The position numbers and the translations under genes are program-made. A stretch of DNA of 64,000 bases from Terriglobia bacterium (GTDB lineage Bacteria; Acidobacteriota; Terriglobia; 20CM-2-55-15), in contig DASXLG010000367.1 in the NCBI GenBank assembly GCA_036496425.1, positions 20,935 through 84,934 on the forward strand. The letters are read 5' to 3'. The stretch's first letter is position 1. Each line of letters opens with the position of its first letter. This document shows positions 29,916 through 38,530 of this stretch, in pieces. The notes below the pieces were generated by a model. That model did no database searches, was not told the DNA's origin, and worked only from the letters and a program-made list of their open reading frames with translations.

Positions 29916-30665
29916 ATGTTGCAGGCATTCATCGTCGTCTTCCGAGAAGGGTTCGAATCATTCCTGATCGTCGGCGTCATTCTGGCTTACCTTCGCCGCA
30001 TCGGCCAGCATCGGCTGGTGCCGGCGATGTACTGGGGAATCGCAGCCTCCGTTCTGGCCAGTACCGGTCTTGGATACATGTTGTCTCGCGGCGTGAACGA
30101 GTCCCTGTGGGAAGGCATACTGGGTCTTGTGACTATCGTTCTGGTCGGGTCGCTGGTCGTCCATATGTGGAAGGCCGGCGCGCACATGAAGCGCGATATG
30201 GAAAGCAAGCTCAGTGAGATTTCCCAGCGTTCTTCGCGGTGGGCATTTGCCGGCGTGTTCTTTTTCACGCTGGTGATGATCACCAAAGAGGGCATGGAGA
30301 CGGTGTTGATGCTGTTCCAGATCCAGGGTTCCCGAAGCCTGGCGACGGGCGTGTTCCTGGGAGTCGTGGGTGCGACGGCGCTTGCCTGGAGTTGGGTGAG
30401 ATTTGGACATCTCATCAACATCAAGAGATTTTTCCAGGTCACCGCGATCTTCCTGATGCTGTTCATGGTGCAGATCGGCATCTACTCCTTCCATGAGTTT
30501 TCCGAGGCGCGGGTTCTTCCCAACAGCGAGGCCCTGCACGATGCGACCGAGCCGTTTTCGTCCGATGGCATCTACGGCCGGTGGTTTTCGGTCGTGGCGA
30601 TCGGAGCCTGTGCGGTCTGGCTCGCGGGCGCCAAGGTGAACGACAGCATCAAAGTTAAGATTTAG
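29916..30665 (+). CDS. FTR1-family high-affinity iron permease
   Basis: A 249-residue, seven-helix inner-membrane iron transporter of the FTR1/EfeU family. The two REGxE-type iron motifs are visible: FREGFESFLI in helix 1 (residues 9-18) and TKEGMETVLM in helix 4. No efeO or efeB gene is near. It sits directly behind a Fur box, so expression should rise when iron is scarce. A 68-residue membrane protein and an SRPBCC protein follow with almost no spacing and should be in the same transcript. Confidence 0.92.
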   Translation: MLQAFIVVFREGFESFLIVGVILAYLRRIGQHRLVPAMYWGIAASVLASTGLGYMLSRGVNESLWEGILGLVTIVLVGSLVVHMWKAGAHMKRDMESKLSEISQRSSRWAFAGVFFFTLVMITKEGMETVLMLFQIQGSRSLATGVFLGVVGATALAWSWVRFGHLINIKRFFQVTAIFLMLFMVQIGIYSFHEFSEARVLPNSEALHDATEPFSSDGIYGRWFSVVAIGACAVWLAGAKVNDSIKVKI

Positions 30666-30666
30666 C

Positions 30667-30873
30667 GTGATCAAATTCCTTCTCTGGTGCGTCCTACTGG
30701 TACTGTGCTGGCCGCTTGCGCTGCTGGCGCTGGTGTTGTATCCCATCGTGTGGCTGATTCTGTTTCCTTTCCGGCTGGTGGGGATTGTGGTGACCGGTGC
30801 CCTCGACCTGATCTGGACTATCGTCACGTTGCCGGCGGCACTGCTGCGTAGACTGACGTTTCAGCACCAATGA
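30667..30873 (+). CDS. Small hydrophobic membrane protein
   Basis: A 68-residue protein, GTG start one base after the FTR1 stop. Almost the entire chain is hydrophobic, with two membrane segments (about 4-28 and 34-58) separated by FPFRLVG and a basic tail. It has no recognisable family. Its stop overlaps the next ATG (ATGA), so it is coupled to both neighbours. The conserved spacing makes it likely to be a real gene and perhaps an accessory of the iron permease. Confidence 0.6.
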   Translation: MIKFLLWCVLLVLCWPLALLALVLYPIVWLILFPFRLVGIVVTGALDLIWTIVTLPAALLRRLTFQHQ

Positions 30874-31286
30874 TCAAGAAGACCGTAGAGATCGACGCGC
30901 CGCCGGGACGGGTCTGGCCGGTCCTGGCCGACGTGGAGCGATGGCATGAATGGACGCCGTCGATCCGGAGCATCAGGCGATTGGAAGGCGGTCCGTTTAC
31001 TGTCGGAAGCAGTGCATGTGTCTCGCAACCCAAACTGCGAGAGGCGATCTGGACAGTCTCGCACTTGGAGCCAGGCCGGGGTTTCACATGGACGTCCGGC
31101 GGCTCGGGCTTGTTTCGGGCGACCGGAAGTCACCTCATCGAGCCGTCCGGCAACGGCAGCCGCGTCACCTTGTCGGTGGAGTTCAAGGGCTTATTGGGCG
31201 GACTCGCCGGCCTCGCATTCGGCAAGCTGACGGATGAATACCTTGCCATGGAAGCTGCCGGCTTGAAACGGAAGTGCGAACTGTAG
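30870..31286 (+). CDS. SRPBCC-family (polyketide cyclase/START-like) protein
   Basis: A 138-residue helix-grip-fold protein. The N-terminus KKTVEIDAPPGRVWPVLADVERWHEWTPSI is the standard opening of SRPBCC proteins, followed by VSHLEPGRGFTWTSGG and the C-terminal amphipathic helix. Such proteins bind hydrophobic ligands; the ligand is unknown. It is the third gene of the Fur-box-controlled transcript and converges on dnaE2 with only 21 bp between them. Confidence 0.82.
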   Translation: MIKKTVEIDAPPGRVWPVLADVERWHEWTPSIRSIRRLEGGPFTVGSSACVSQPKLREAIWTVSHLEPGRGFTWTSGGSGLFRATGSHLIEPSGNGSRVTLSVEFKGLLGGLAGLAFGKLTDEYLAMEAAGLKRKCEL

Positions 31287-31307
31287 GGAGCGGCCGGATC
31301 CAGGCGG

Positions 31308-34300
31308 TTAGTGAAAATCGTGCGACGCTACCGGGGCATTGCTGACCGGCAGCAGTTCAAGCCTGGCCGTCTTTACGGAAACCACGTTGTCGACATTCTG
31401 AAGACGGCCGTCGACGAGCAGGAACTTGCCGGACACGATCGTGAACCGGTTCTGCTCGAAGATGTCGGGTGTGATGATGACATTCGAAATTCCAGTCTCA
31501 TCCTCGAGGCTCAGAAAAACAAATCCCTTGGCCGTTCCCGGCCGTTGCCGGCAGATTACTGCGCCGGCAACACGAACGTGCGCGCCATTAGGGATTGTTG
31601 TCAGGTCGCTGGCGCAAAGAACTCCCATTTCATTCATTGCATCGCGGTAATACGCCATCGGATGTGGTCCGACCGTCATGCCGGTTCCATGAAAATCCGC
31701 AACGAGGCGTTCTTCGGAAGTCATTTGCGCCAGCGGCGAGTCTCCATCGGCTTCGTCGATCGGCTCCAGTAACGGACCGGTTTTCCGGTTCGCGCGTTCG
31801 ACCTGCCACAGCGCGTCGCGCCGGTGGATACGGTGTTCCAGATTCAGGAAATTCATCGCTCCTACTTCCGCGAGGAGAATCAATTCCCGTTTCTGTAATT
31901 CCGGAACGCGGCGCGCCAGATCGTCCACAGACGTGAATGGAGCCCGGTTGCGAGCTTCGACAAGCGCATGCGCGGCGGATTCGCGCATGCTTCTGACGTA
32001 ACGCATCCCCACGCGCATGGCGCCATGTTCGAGAGTGCAGAGCCAGTCCGATTTCGTGATGTCGATCGGTTTGACCTTCAGGCCGTGACGTTGCGCATCT
32101 TTGACCAATGTCGCGGGACTGTAAAAACCCATCGGCTGGTTGTTGAGCATCGCCGCCGTATATGCGGCGAGGTAATGACATTTCAGGTACGCGCTGGCAT
32201 AGGCAAGCAATGCGAAACTGGCGGCATGCGACTCCGGAAATCCATAAAGCGCAAACGACGTGATGGAATGAATGATCTGATCCTGCACCTCGCCGGCAAT
32301 CCCATTCTGATCCATTCCCTGGCGCAGTTTGACCTCGACCTCCTTCATCCGCCTTTCGGACCGTTTAAACCCGAACGCGCGGCGCAATTCTTCTGCCTGG
32401 CCGCCGCTGAATCCTGCGGTCAGCATGGCCATTCGCAGCAATTGTTCCTGGAAGAGCGGCACACCGAGCGTTCGTTTCAGTACAGGTTCGAGCGATGGAT
32501 GCGGATACGCGACAGGCTCCCGCCCCTGCCGCCGCTTTAAATATGGATGCACCATGTTGCCGACGATCGGACCGGGCCGGATGATCGCCACCTGCACGAC
32601 GATATCGTAAAATCGGTCGGGCCGCATCCGAGGCAGGCACGACATCTGCGCGCGGCTTTCAATCTGGAACATGCCGACCGTGTCCGCTTTTTGCATTGCG
32701 GCGTACGAGGCGGGGTCGTTTTCGGGAAGATGGGCGAGATCGACTTCTTCATCATAATGATCCCGGATCAGGTGGATGCAATCCTCCATGACCGCCATCA
32801 TTCCCAGCCCCAAGAGATCGACTTTCACGATGCCCACATCGGCGCAGTCGTCCTTGTCCCATTGCACGACGTTGCGGCCCGGCATTGTCGCCGGTTCCAG
32901 CGGTACGACCGAATCCAGCTGGCCCTGGCAGATCACCATGCCGCCCGAATGCTGTCCGAGGTGGCGCGGCAGATCCTGCAATCGCAGGCACAGCTCGAGG
33001 AATTTTCGGATGCGTGGCTGCCGCATATCGAAGCCGGCGGTATGGAACTGCGCTTCCAGCGTATCGGAGGCGTCTTTGTATTCGAAATGTCCCACCAGGC
33101 TGGAGAGGCGATCAAGCGTGGACGCATCGAAACCCAGCACTTTCCCGGTTTCACGCGCCGCGGACCGGCCGCGATAGGTAATGACATTCGCCGTCATTGC
33201 GGCCCCGAGCGCGCCATACCGTTCGTACACATATTGAATGGCGCGTTCGCGTTGATTGCCGCTGGGAAGGTCGAGATCGATGTCCGGCCACTCGCCGCGT
33301 TCTTCGGAAAGGAATCGTTCGAAAAGCAGGCCCATTTTCACCGGATCGACCGCGGTAATACCCAACGCATAACAGACGGCGCTGTTCGCCGCCGAGCCGC
33401 GGCCTTGAATGAGGATATTGTTCTTGCGGCAGAACTGGACAATATCCCAGACGATCAGGAAATAACCTTCCAGGTGCAGCTTCTCGATCAACGTCAGTTC
33501 ACGCTCGATCTGTTGCCGTGATTTTTCATCGTAGGGCTGGAAACGATTCCGCGCGCTTTCAGAGGTGCGTTTGCGCAGAAAAGAAGCCATCGTCTCGCCG
33601 TCGCCTACTGGATATACCGGAAACTCATAACCCAGGTCTTTCAATGTGAATCGCAGGCGTGAGGATACTTCGCAGGTGTTGGCGGCCGCTTGGGGGACGT
33701 CTTTAAAGAGCCGTGTCATCTGCTGTGCCGTTTTCAAATGCCGCTCGGAGTTTTTCGAAAGCAGACGGCCAGCGGTTTCCAATGTCCGGTGGTTTCGGAT
33801 GCAGGTGAAGACATCGAGGATCTCCCGTTGAGCGGGCGTTGCATAGCGCACGCCATTGGTGGCAATCAGCGGAAGACGGAATGTTTCCGCAAGCGCGATG
33901 GCTTGCTGATTGACGGCTTCTTCTTCGCGGTCGTAGTGGCGCTGGAGTTCGACATAAACGTTCCGGCAACCGAAAATTCCGGTTAGACGGTCGAGCGCAC
34001 CGCTGCCGTTCCTGTTGCGGATAGCGGTGGTGAGCGGCCCGTGCTCACCGCCGGTCAGGCAGATCAGCCCGCGCGCATGCGCGGCCATCTCATCTTCTGT
34101 GACTGCGCCTTTGCCTTTCGGCGCGCGCAGCTTCATGCGCGTCAGCAGACGGCAAAGGTTCTGGTAGCCCTCCCGCGTTTCGGCAAGCACTGGATAACGG
34201 ATGCCGGTTGTGGCGGTCACCTCCGCGCCGATATGGGCTTGAATGCCGGCCTTCTTCGCCGCCAGGTGAAATCGCGGTGCGCCGTAGACGCCGTCCCGGT

Positions 34301-34424
34301 CCATGAGCGCCATGGACGGCATGCCGTATTCCGCGGCGGCTCCGATGAATTCCTCGGGCAGGGCGGCGCCGTCGAGAAAACTGAATGCGGAGCCGGCATG
34401 AAGTTCGATGTACGGCGCGGTCAA
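31308..34424 (-). CDS. dnaE2: Error-prone DNA polymerase DnaE2 (ImuC)
   Basis: Translesion C-family polymerase of the SOS mutasome, 1038 residues. The PHP domain opens with YIELHAGSAFSFLDGAALPE. Polymerase acidic motifs include EWPDIDLDLPSGNQRERAI. The palm, fingers and helix-hairpin-helix follow (GFPESHAASFALLAYASAYL is a DnaE2 hallmark), and a C-terminal OB fold (GAHVRVAGAVICRQRPGTAK). The likely start is TTG 34424, which overlaps the imuB stop (TTGA) and gives the correct N-terminus; an upstream ATG frame is the imuB shadow. Third gene of imuA-imuB-dnaE2. Confidence 0.95.
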   Translation of the reverse strand: MTAPYIELHAGSAFSFLDGAALPEEFIGAAAEYGMPSMALMDRDGVYGAPRFHLAAKKAGIQAHIGAEVTATTGIRYPVLAETREGYQNLCRLLTRMKLRAPKGKGAVTEDEMAAHARGLICLTGGEHGPLTTAIRNRNGSGALDRLTGIFGCRNVYVELQRHYDREEEAVNQQAIALAETFRLPLIATNGVRYATPAQREILDVFTCIRNHRTLETAGRLLSKNSERHLKTAQQMTRLFKDVPQAAANTCEVSSRLRFTLKDLGYEFPVYPVGDGETMASFLRKRTSESARNRFQPYDEKSRQQIERELTLIEKLHLEGYFLIVWDIVQFCRKNNILIQGRGSAANSAVCYALGITAVDPVKMGLLFERFLSEERGEWPDIDLDLPSGNQRERAIQYVYERYGALGAAMTANVITYRGRSAARETGKVLGFDASTLDRLSSLVGHFEYKDASDTLEAQFHTAGFDMRQPRIRKFLELCLRLQDLPRHLGQHSGGMVICQGQLDSVVPLEPATMPGRNVVQWDKDDCADVGIVKVDLLGLGMMAVMEDCIHLIRDHYDEEVDLAHLPENDPASYAAMQKADTVGMFQIESRAQMSCLPRMRPDRFYDIVVQVAIIRPGPIVGNMVHPYLKRRQGREPVAYPHPSLEPVLKRTLGVPLFQEQLLRMAMLTAGFSGGQAEELRRAFGFKRSERRMKEVEVKLRQGMDQNGIAGEVQDQIIHSITSFALYGFPESHAASFALLAYASAYLKCHYLAAYTAAMLNNQPMGFYSPATLVKDAQRHGLKVKPIDITKSDWLCTLEHGAMRVGMRYVRSMRESAAHALVEARNRAPFTSVDDLARRVPELQKRELILLAEVGAMNFLNLEHRIHRRDALWQVERANRKTGPLLEPIDEADGDSPLAQMTSEERLVADFHGTGMTVGPHPMAYYRDAMNEMGVLCASDLTTIPNGAHVRVAGAVICRQRPGTAKGFVFLSLEDETGISNVIITPDIFEQNRFTIVSGKFLLVDGRLQNVDNVVSVKTARLELLPVSNAPVASHDFH

Positions 34425-35782
34425 TCGTAGACTCCGTGGGCGTACCAGCGATCCAGATGGACGTCGTAATAGATACGGTAAAGCGCATCGAGGACCTCGA
34501 TATCCCATTCCTCGCGATCCCATGTGTTGGGCCGCCACCAGTCACCCGACGTGCGCCACGGTCCGCTCGCTGTGGCCACCGGTCCATGCTTGCCATGCCA
34601 CGCGATCCAGCTGGGGATGCCGCCGCGCAGTTGGACGGTGGCTTCGAGCGGCGGGCGGAAAACACGACAGGATAGATTGCTCTCCCCGCTCAAGGGCCGG
34701 AGGCCCGACAGAGTGTAGCCCCAGCCGTAAGGCTGGGGTGAACGGTCTGTAACAGCGGGCAGCGCCGGAGGTGTGTAAGTCGGGCCTCCGGCCCTGTTGG
34801 GCAACAGGCCCGTAGCGCCCGCGGCACTCGAGAACCTCTTGACTGCAATCCCATCCGGGCGATGCGTATCCAGAATCTCCGGCGCACCGACATTCTCCTC
34901 ACCCACCACCGCCTTCAACCGCGCTAACGTCAGCTCCAGTTTTTCCGGCTCCGGCGAGAGCGGCACGAACAACCCGTTCTGCACCACGCGCGGTTTTGCC
35001 GGAATTGCTTCCAGCTCCACTCGGCGAATCGCCTCCCGGGCCGGATGCGCTTCCAGATCCAGGGTCAGGAGCCGCGTCAGCAGCCGCGCATTCCTTACAG
35101 GCAGCGGCAGATTCAAAACCCGCAAATACTTTCCCAGCGCCAGCCGCACTTCATGCGTTGCGAGATTCCTCGATCGCATCCGCGAGCAGATCTGTTCCAG
35201 CATTCGCGACAAAATGAATGTCAGCGGCTCGATCGTCGTGATTTCATAATCCAGTTCCAGGACTTCCACGAATCGAACCGGATCCACGTGCGGCACCAGC
35301 GTGCGGGCGCCAGAGCCGCGCGCCATCTTGTGAAGCTTGGCGCCGTCCTGGCCAAGACGCTCCGCCACCTGAATCGGCGGGAGTTGCGCAAATGCGCCGA
35401 GCGTGCGGATGCCCCAGCGGTCGAGCGTTTCCAGAATTTCGGAAGAAGGGGACAGAACCTGCAGCGGGAGATGGTTCAATCGCGCCGCTTCGGTTCCGCG
35501 ATTCACAACCGTGATGCCGCTGAACCCGCGCGCGGCGCAGATGGCCGCATCCGCATTCGCCGCCAGCGCGATATTGGCCTGGATGCCGCGTTCGCGCACC
35601 CGTTCGGCGACCTGCTCGGCAATCTGCGGATACGATCCGAAAAGCCGCTCCAGTCCTTCCGCATCGAAAACAACGGTACCGGTCGATGTCTTTTCCACGC
35701 GCGGCGAGAACGCGGCCGCGCAGTCGAGCAGGATGGCATCCGTTTCAGCGGATGCATTCGGAATATAGATGCACGCGAACAT
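34421..35782 (-). CDS. imuB: ImuB, Y-family polymerase-like mutasome protein, with a repeat insertion
   Basis: A 453-residue inactive Y-family polymerase homologue that bridges DnaE2, the sliding clamp and ImuA. Landmarks: MFACIYIPNASAETDAILLD, DAEGLERLFGSYPQI, NIALAANADAAICAARG, RWGIRTLGAFAQLPPIQVAERLG and the C-terminal GPWRTSGDWW and WDREEWDIEV. Residues about 330-363 are not family sequence: they are encoded by a 103-bp palindromic repeat (34693-34795) that inserted without breaking the frame, just before the C-terminal segment. The gene starts 38 bp inside the repeat-extended imuA frame. The insertion may or may not be tolerated; the flanking domains look intact. Confidence 0.9.
   Translation of the reverse strand: MFACIYIPNASAETDAILLDCAAAFSPRVEKTSTGTVVFDAEGLERLFGSYPQIAEQVAERVRERGIQANIALAANADAAICAARGFSGITVVNRGTEAARLNHLPLQVLSPSSEILETLDRWGIRTLGAFAQLPPIQVAERLGQDGAKLHKMARGSGARTLVPHVDPVRFVEVLELDYEITTIEPLTFILSRMLEQICSRMRSRNLATHEVRLALGKYLRVLNLPLPVRNARLLTRLLTLDLEAHPAREAIRRVELEAIPAKPRVVQNGLFVPLSPEPEKLELTLARLKAVVGEENVGAPEILDTHRPDGIAVKRFSSAAGATGLLPNRAGGPTYTPPALPAVTDRSPQPYGWGYTLSGLRPLSGESNLSCRVFRPPLEATVQLRGGIPSWIAWHGKHGPVATASGPWRTSGDWWRPNTWDREEWDIEVLDALYRIYYDVHLDRWYAHGVYD
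34693..34795. repeat. Palindromic repeat inserted inside imuB
   Basis: Outer perfect 17-bp arms AGGGCCGGAGGCCCGAC (34693-34709) and GTCGGGCCTCCGGCCCT (34779-34795). Each arm is itself a near-palindrome (GGGCCGGAGGCCC). Between them is an inner hairpin AGCCCCAGCCgtaaGGCTGGGGT. The minus-strand imuB frame reads straight through. No second copy is in this window. Confidence 0.88.
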
Positions 35783-36518
35783 GAGTTACTGGTTTCGCCC
35801 TGTCGGGCGCATATTCGCTCCGCTCATGAGTTAGTGGTTTCGCCCTGTCGGACTCACATTCGCTCCGCTCATGGGATTTCAAAGAGCGTGGCCTGCGGGA
35901 GCGCACCACTTCGATATTCAAATTCAAGCCGTCCAGAAGGGTCGACCATTCCGCGCCACTGGTTTTCATTCGGAGCACGAGTGCGGCGGCGGATTTGACG
36001 ATACTGTCGGAACTGATGACAACGAGCGCAGTCGGCGTCTTCTCGATCGTGCGTTGAAATCGGAACCACGATGCCAGGGAGATCGATTGAACGTGCGGCA
36101 GCGGAAGATCCGTCAGATCCATCACCACGCGGCCGAAACCGCCGCCCTGCAGCAACAGATCCGTGGATTTCAGAACCTGATCGAGTTTGTGGCAGCGCAC
36201 CCACAACAAACGCTGCAAGTCCAGGCCAGCGGCCGCCGCCGATTTCGGATCGAACGCGTCCGTTCCATCCACCAGCGCACAGACTTCATCGCCGGCCGTG
36301 GCTTCCACAAGGATGGACACCATGGCCGACGTGCGTCCGGATGTCGGCGGGCCAAAAATTTCGGTGATGGCGCCGCGGGGCAGTCCTCCCGTCAGCGTGT
36401 CCAAGGGTGCGATTCCTGTCGGAACGCTTTCGAGAACACGTCGGTCGAGGTCGGTAAATGGCAATGGAACCCGTTCACTCAAGGCGGATTCCAACCGGGA
36501 GCGGATCACTGATTGCAT
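35745..36518 (-). CDS. imuA: ImuA, RecA-like mutasome protein, C-terminus extended by repeats
   Basis: RecA/SulA-like first protein of the SOS mutasome (257 residues from ATG 36518). It has PTGIAPLDTLTGGLPRGAIT, a P-loop-like GPPTSGRTSAMVSI, and ALVDGTDAFDPKSAAAAGLD. The family sequence ends near NLNIEVVRSRRP. The last 40 or so residues (SHERSECESDRAKPLTHERS and on) are translated from two 45-bp repeats and are not conserved sequence. Upstream in-frame ATG at 36554 lies inside the putative LexA operator, so 36518 is preferred. The tail overlaps the imuB start by 38 bp. Confidence 0.9.
   Translation of the reverse strand: MQSVIRSRLESALSERVPLPFTDLDRRVLESVPTGIAPLDTLTGGLPRGAITEIFGPPTSGRTSAMVSILVEATAGDEVCALVDGTDAFDPKSAAAAGLDLQRLLWVRCHKLDQVLKSTDLLLQGGGFGRVVMDLTDLPLPHVQSISLASWFRFQRTIEKTPTALVVISSDSIVKSAAALVLRMKTSGAEWSTLLDGLNLNIEVVRSRRPRSLKSHERSECESDRAKPLTHERSEYAPDRAKPVTHVRVHLYSECIR
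35781..35870. repeat. Two tandem 45-bp repeats (CATTCGCTCCGCTCAT family), copy 2
   Basis: Units 35781-35825 and 35826-35870. Each carries TTTCGCCCTGTCGG, a few variable bases, then ATTCGCTCCGCTCATGAG. The core matches the 22553-22642 pair. Being 15 codons long, each unit extends the imuA frame without a shift. It lies at the imuA-imuB junction. Confidence 0.92.
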
Positions 36519-36545
36519 AAAGTTAATCGAGAACAGATTTCTTAT

Positions 36546-36563
36546 ACCGTACATTTGTATGGT
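36546..36563. promoter_or_regulatory. Probable LexA/SOS operator shared by imuA and udgX
   Basis: ACCGTACATTTGTATGGT is an 18-bp imperfect palindrome (7 of 8 arm bases match) in the only gap between the divergent mutasome operon and udgX. Mutasome operons are normally LexA-controlled. The GTAC-N4-GTAY form resembles the cyanobacterial LexA box more than the E. coli or Gram-positive one. Assignment is by position and symmetry only. Confidence 0.6.
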
Positions 36564-36573
36564 AGTCAATCCG

Positions 36574-37221
36574 ATGCCGAAACGAATTGAAACGACAGCA
36601 CTTCCTTTGATTCCACCCGATCCGACGATTCCCAGACTGCGTCTTGCGGCCTCGAATTGCCGCGCCTGTGAACTGTGGAAACGGGGTACCCAGACCGTTT
36701 TTGGAGAAGGCGGCCCGAAAGCCCGGGTCATGCTGATTGGAGAACAGCCGGGGGATCAGGAAGACATCCAGGGCCGCCCATTTGTCGGACCTGCGGGAAA
36801 AGTTCTCGATAAAGCTCTACAGGAAGCAGGCATTGATCGGGACGACATCTATGTCACGAATGCGGTGAAACACTTCAAATGGGAGCCACGAGGGAAGCGG
36901 CGTATCCACAAAAAGCCGAACTCGATGGAAATCACCGCCTGCAAACCGTGGATCGAAGCGGAAATCGACGTTGTGAACCCCGACGTTATCGTCTGCCTCG
37001 GAGCGACCGCCGCACAGGCGCTGCTCGGCCGCCAGTTCCGGGTTAGTATCCAGCGCGGTACATGGGTTTCATCGCCCTATGCGCCTTTCGTGATGGCCAC
37101 CGTCCACCCCTCATCGCTGTTGCGTGCGCCGGATGAAGAAACCCGCCACCGCGAAACGGAACGTTTCATCGAGGATCTCCGGCTCGTGCACGAAGCACTG
37201 AAGAAACATAAGGTTGCATGA
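36574..37221 (+). CDS. udgX: UdgX-type uracil-DNA glycosylase (covalent uracil-DNA binder)
   Basis: A 215-residue UDG-superfamily protein with the Fe-S cysteine start (ASNCRACELWKRGTQ), motif 1 GEQPGDQEDIQGRPFVGPAG, and the UdgX-specific KRRIHKKP loop. In UdgX the His of KRRIH attacks the abasic sugar and leaves the protein covalently attached to uracil-containing DNA. Motif 3 is ATVHPSSLLRA. The start is ATG 36574; an ATG at 36559 inside the operator would add five residues. It is divergent from imuA across the shared palindrome, so it is likely DNA-damage induced. Confidence 0.92.
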   Translation: MPKRIETTALPLIPPDPTIPRLRLAASNCRACELWKRGTQTVFGEGGPKARVMLIGEQPGDQEDIQGRPFVGPAGKVLDKALQEAGIDRDDIYVTNAVKHFKWEPRGKRRIHKKPNSMEITACKPWIEAEIDVVNPDVIVCLGATAAQALLGRQFRVSIQRGTWVSSPYAPFVMATVHPSSLLRAPDEETRHRETERFIEDLRLVHEALKKHKVA

Positions 37222-37235
37222 CAAGGTCGGGAACG

Positions 37236-37329
37236 GGGAATAGCCACAAAAGGCACATAAGGGACCACAGAAAGCACAAAAACGTAAGGTCATTCTAATG
37301 TTTTGTGCCTTTTGTGGTTATTCCCCCTC
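37236..37329. repeat. CTTGTG-type palindrome, imperfect (copy 4)
   Basis: Outer arms GGGGAATAGCCACAAAAGGC (from 37236) and GTGCCTTTTGTGGTTATTCC-CC (to about 37327) pair with few mismatches; the loop region contains further CACAGAAAGCACAAAA words. It lies 15 bp after udgX and 53 bp before the TPR gene. Confidence 0.85.
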
Positions 37330-37381
37330 TGGAATTCTCCAGCCTCGTACTACGATATCAGGGGGGACCGCGCTGTCATCG

Positions 37382-38530
37382 ATGATCCGACTTCCGAAGA
37401 ACCTGAGGCTCCGTGAGCCTTTACTCATCATTATTTTGATCATACTTGCGTCGATATTGTTCGCCGTGACGCATGCTTACACGCAGGCTTATGATCGCCG
37501 CCGTACCGAGTTGGGGCAGCAGTGGTTCGATTCGGCTTTGGCGGAGCTGCGCAGCGGGAGTGCGAACTCCGCGGTGGAGGGATTTCAGACCGCGCTCAGC
37601 TATGCTCCGGCAAACTGGGACTACCGGCTTGAACTTGCAAGAGCTCTCACTGCCGCGAATCGCACAGCCGAGGCGCGCGCCTATTACCAGACGCTCTGGC
37701 AGACGAACCCCGACGACGGTTCCGTCAACTTGCAGCTTGCCCGTCTCGCCGTGCAGAACGGAACCAGGGAAGAAGCCGAACGCTATTTCAACGGCGCGAT
37801 TTTCGGTATCTGGGAAAGCGATGCTGCTGAAAACCGGCGTGCAGCGCTCTTCGAGATGATCGACTTCTATCTGCGGCAGAATAATTACGGCGCGGCGGAC
37901 TCCGAGCTTACGGTCCTGTCCGCAAATATTCCCGAGGATCCGAATACGCATGCGCGCGTCGCCGGACTGTTTCTGCGCGTCAACGACAACGCGCGCGCTC
38001 TCACCGAGTTTCGCTCCGCGCTGTTGCGGGATCCGAAGAATCCTGCCACGCTCCGGGGAGCCGGCGAAGCCGCGTTCCGGCTGGGCCGGTATCGGGATGC
38101 AAAATCCTTTCTCGACAGCTCGCTGCGCTTCGGTCCGGAAAATCAGTTCGCGCGCGATCTTCTGGCCACGATTAATGCCATTCTGTCGCTGAATCCGCTC
38201 GAGAGCCGCATCCCTTCGTGGGAAAAAGCGCAGCGTATCGTTCGCGGTTTTCAGATCGCAGGGGATCGTCTCAATGCCTGCATGATGCAGCTTCAAGCTG
38301 CTCCGGCGAATCCGTCGTCGATAGGGCTTGGTGAGTTCTCGGAAAAATGGATGATGCTGGCCCCGATGGTGCAGGAGCTGAAGTTGCGGAACGACGCGGA
38401 CCTCTCCCAGGAAGCCATGGAACTCACATTTTCGATCGAACAGCAGACAAGTACCCTCTGCGGTCCGCCGCCTGCGGGCCCCGACATGGCATTGCTCACC
38501 ATCGCCCAGGCGCGGCCTAAAGATCAATGA
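37382..38530 (+). CDS. Membrane-anchored TPR protein
   Basis: A 382-residue protein: N-terminal membrane helix (about residues 14-34, LLIIILIILASILFAVTHAY) and then a chain of tetratricopeptide repeats (ALAELRSGSANSAVEGFQTAL, ARAYYQTLWQTNPDD, ALTEFRSALLRDPKNPATL and others). It probably scaffolds a periplasmic or membrane complex. ATG 37382 is chosen because the preceding frame runs back into a repeat arm. The stop overlaps the ATG of the ClC channel (ATGA), which suggests the two are made together. No enzymatic motif is present. Confidence 0.75.
   Translation: MIRLPKNLRLREPLLIIILIILASILFAVTHAYTQAYDRRRTELGQQWFDSALAELRSGSANSAVEGFQTALSYAPANWDYRLELARALTAANRTAEARAYYQTLWQTNPDDGSVNLQLARLAVQNGTREEAERYFNGAIFGIWESDAAENRRAALFEMIDFYLRQNNYGAADSELTVLSANIPEDPNTHARVAGLFLRVNDNARALTEFRSALLRDPKNPATLRGAGEAAFRLGRYRDAKSFLDSSLRFGPENQFARDLLATINAILSLNPLESRIPSWEKAQRIVRGFQIAGDRLNACMMQLQAAPANPSSIGLGEFSEKWMMLAPMVQELKLRNDADLSQEAMELTFSIEQQTSTLCGPPPAGPDMALLTIAQARPKDQ

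Noticed and set aside
34425..34538. Extended N-terminus of DnaE2 (ATG 34538)
   Set aside because: Those codons are the imuB C-terminus read in another frame; TTG 34424 fits the PHP-domain start and the TTGA overlap.
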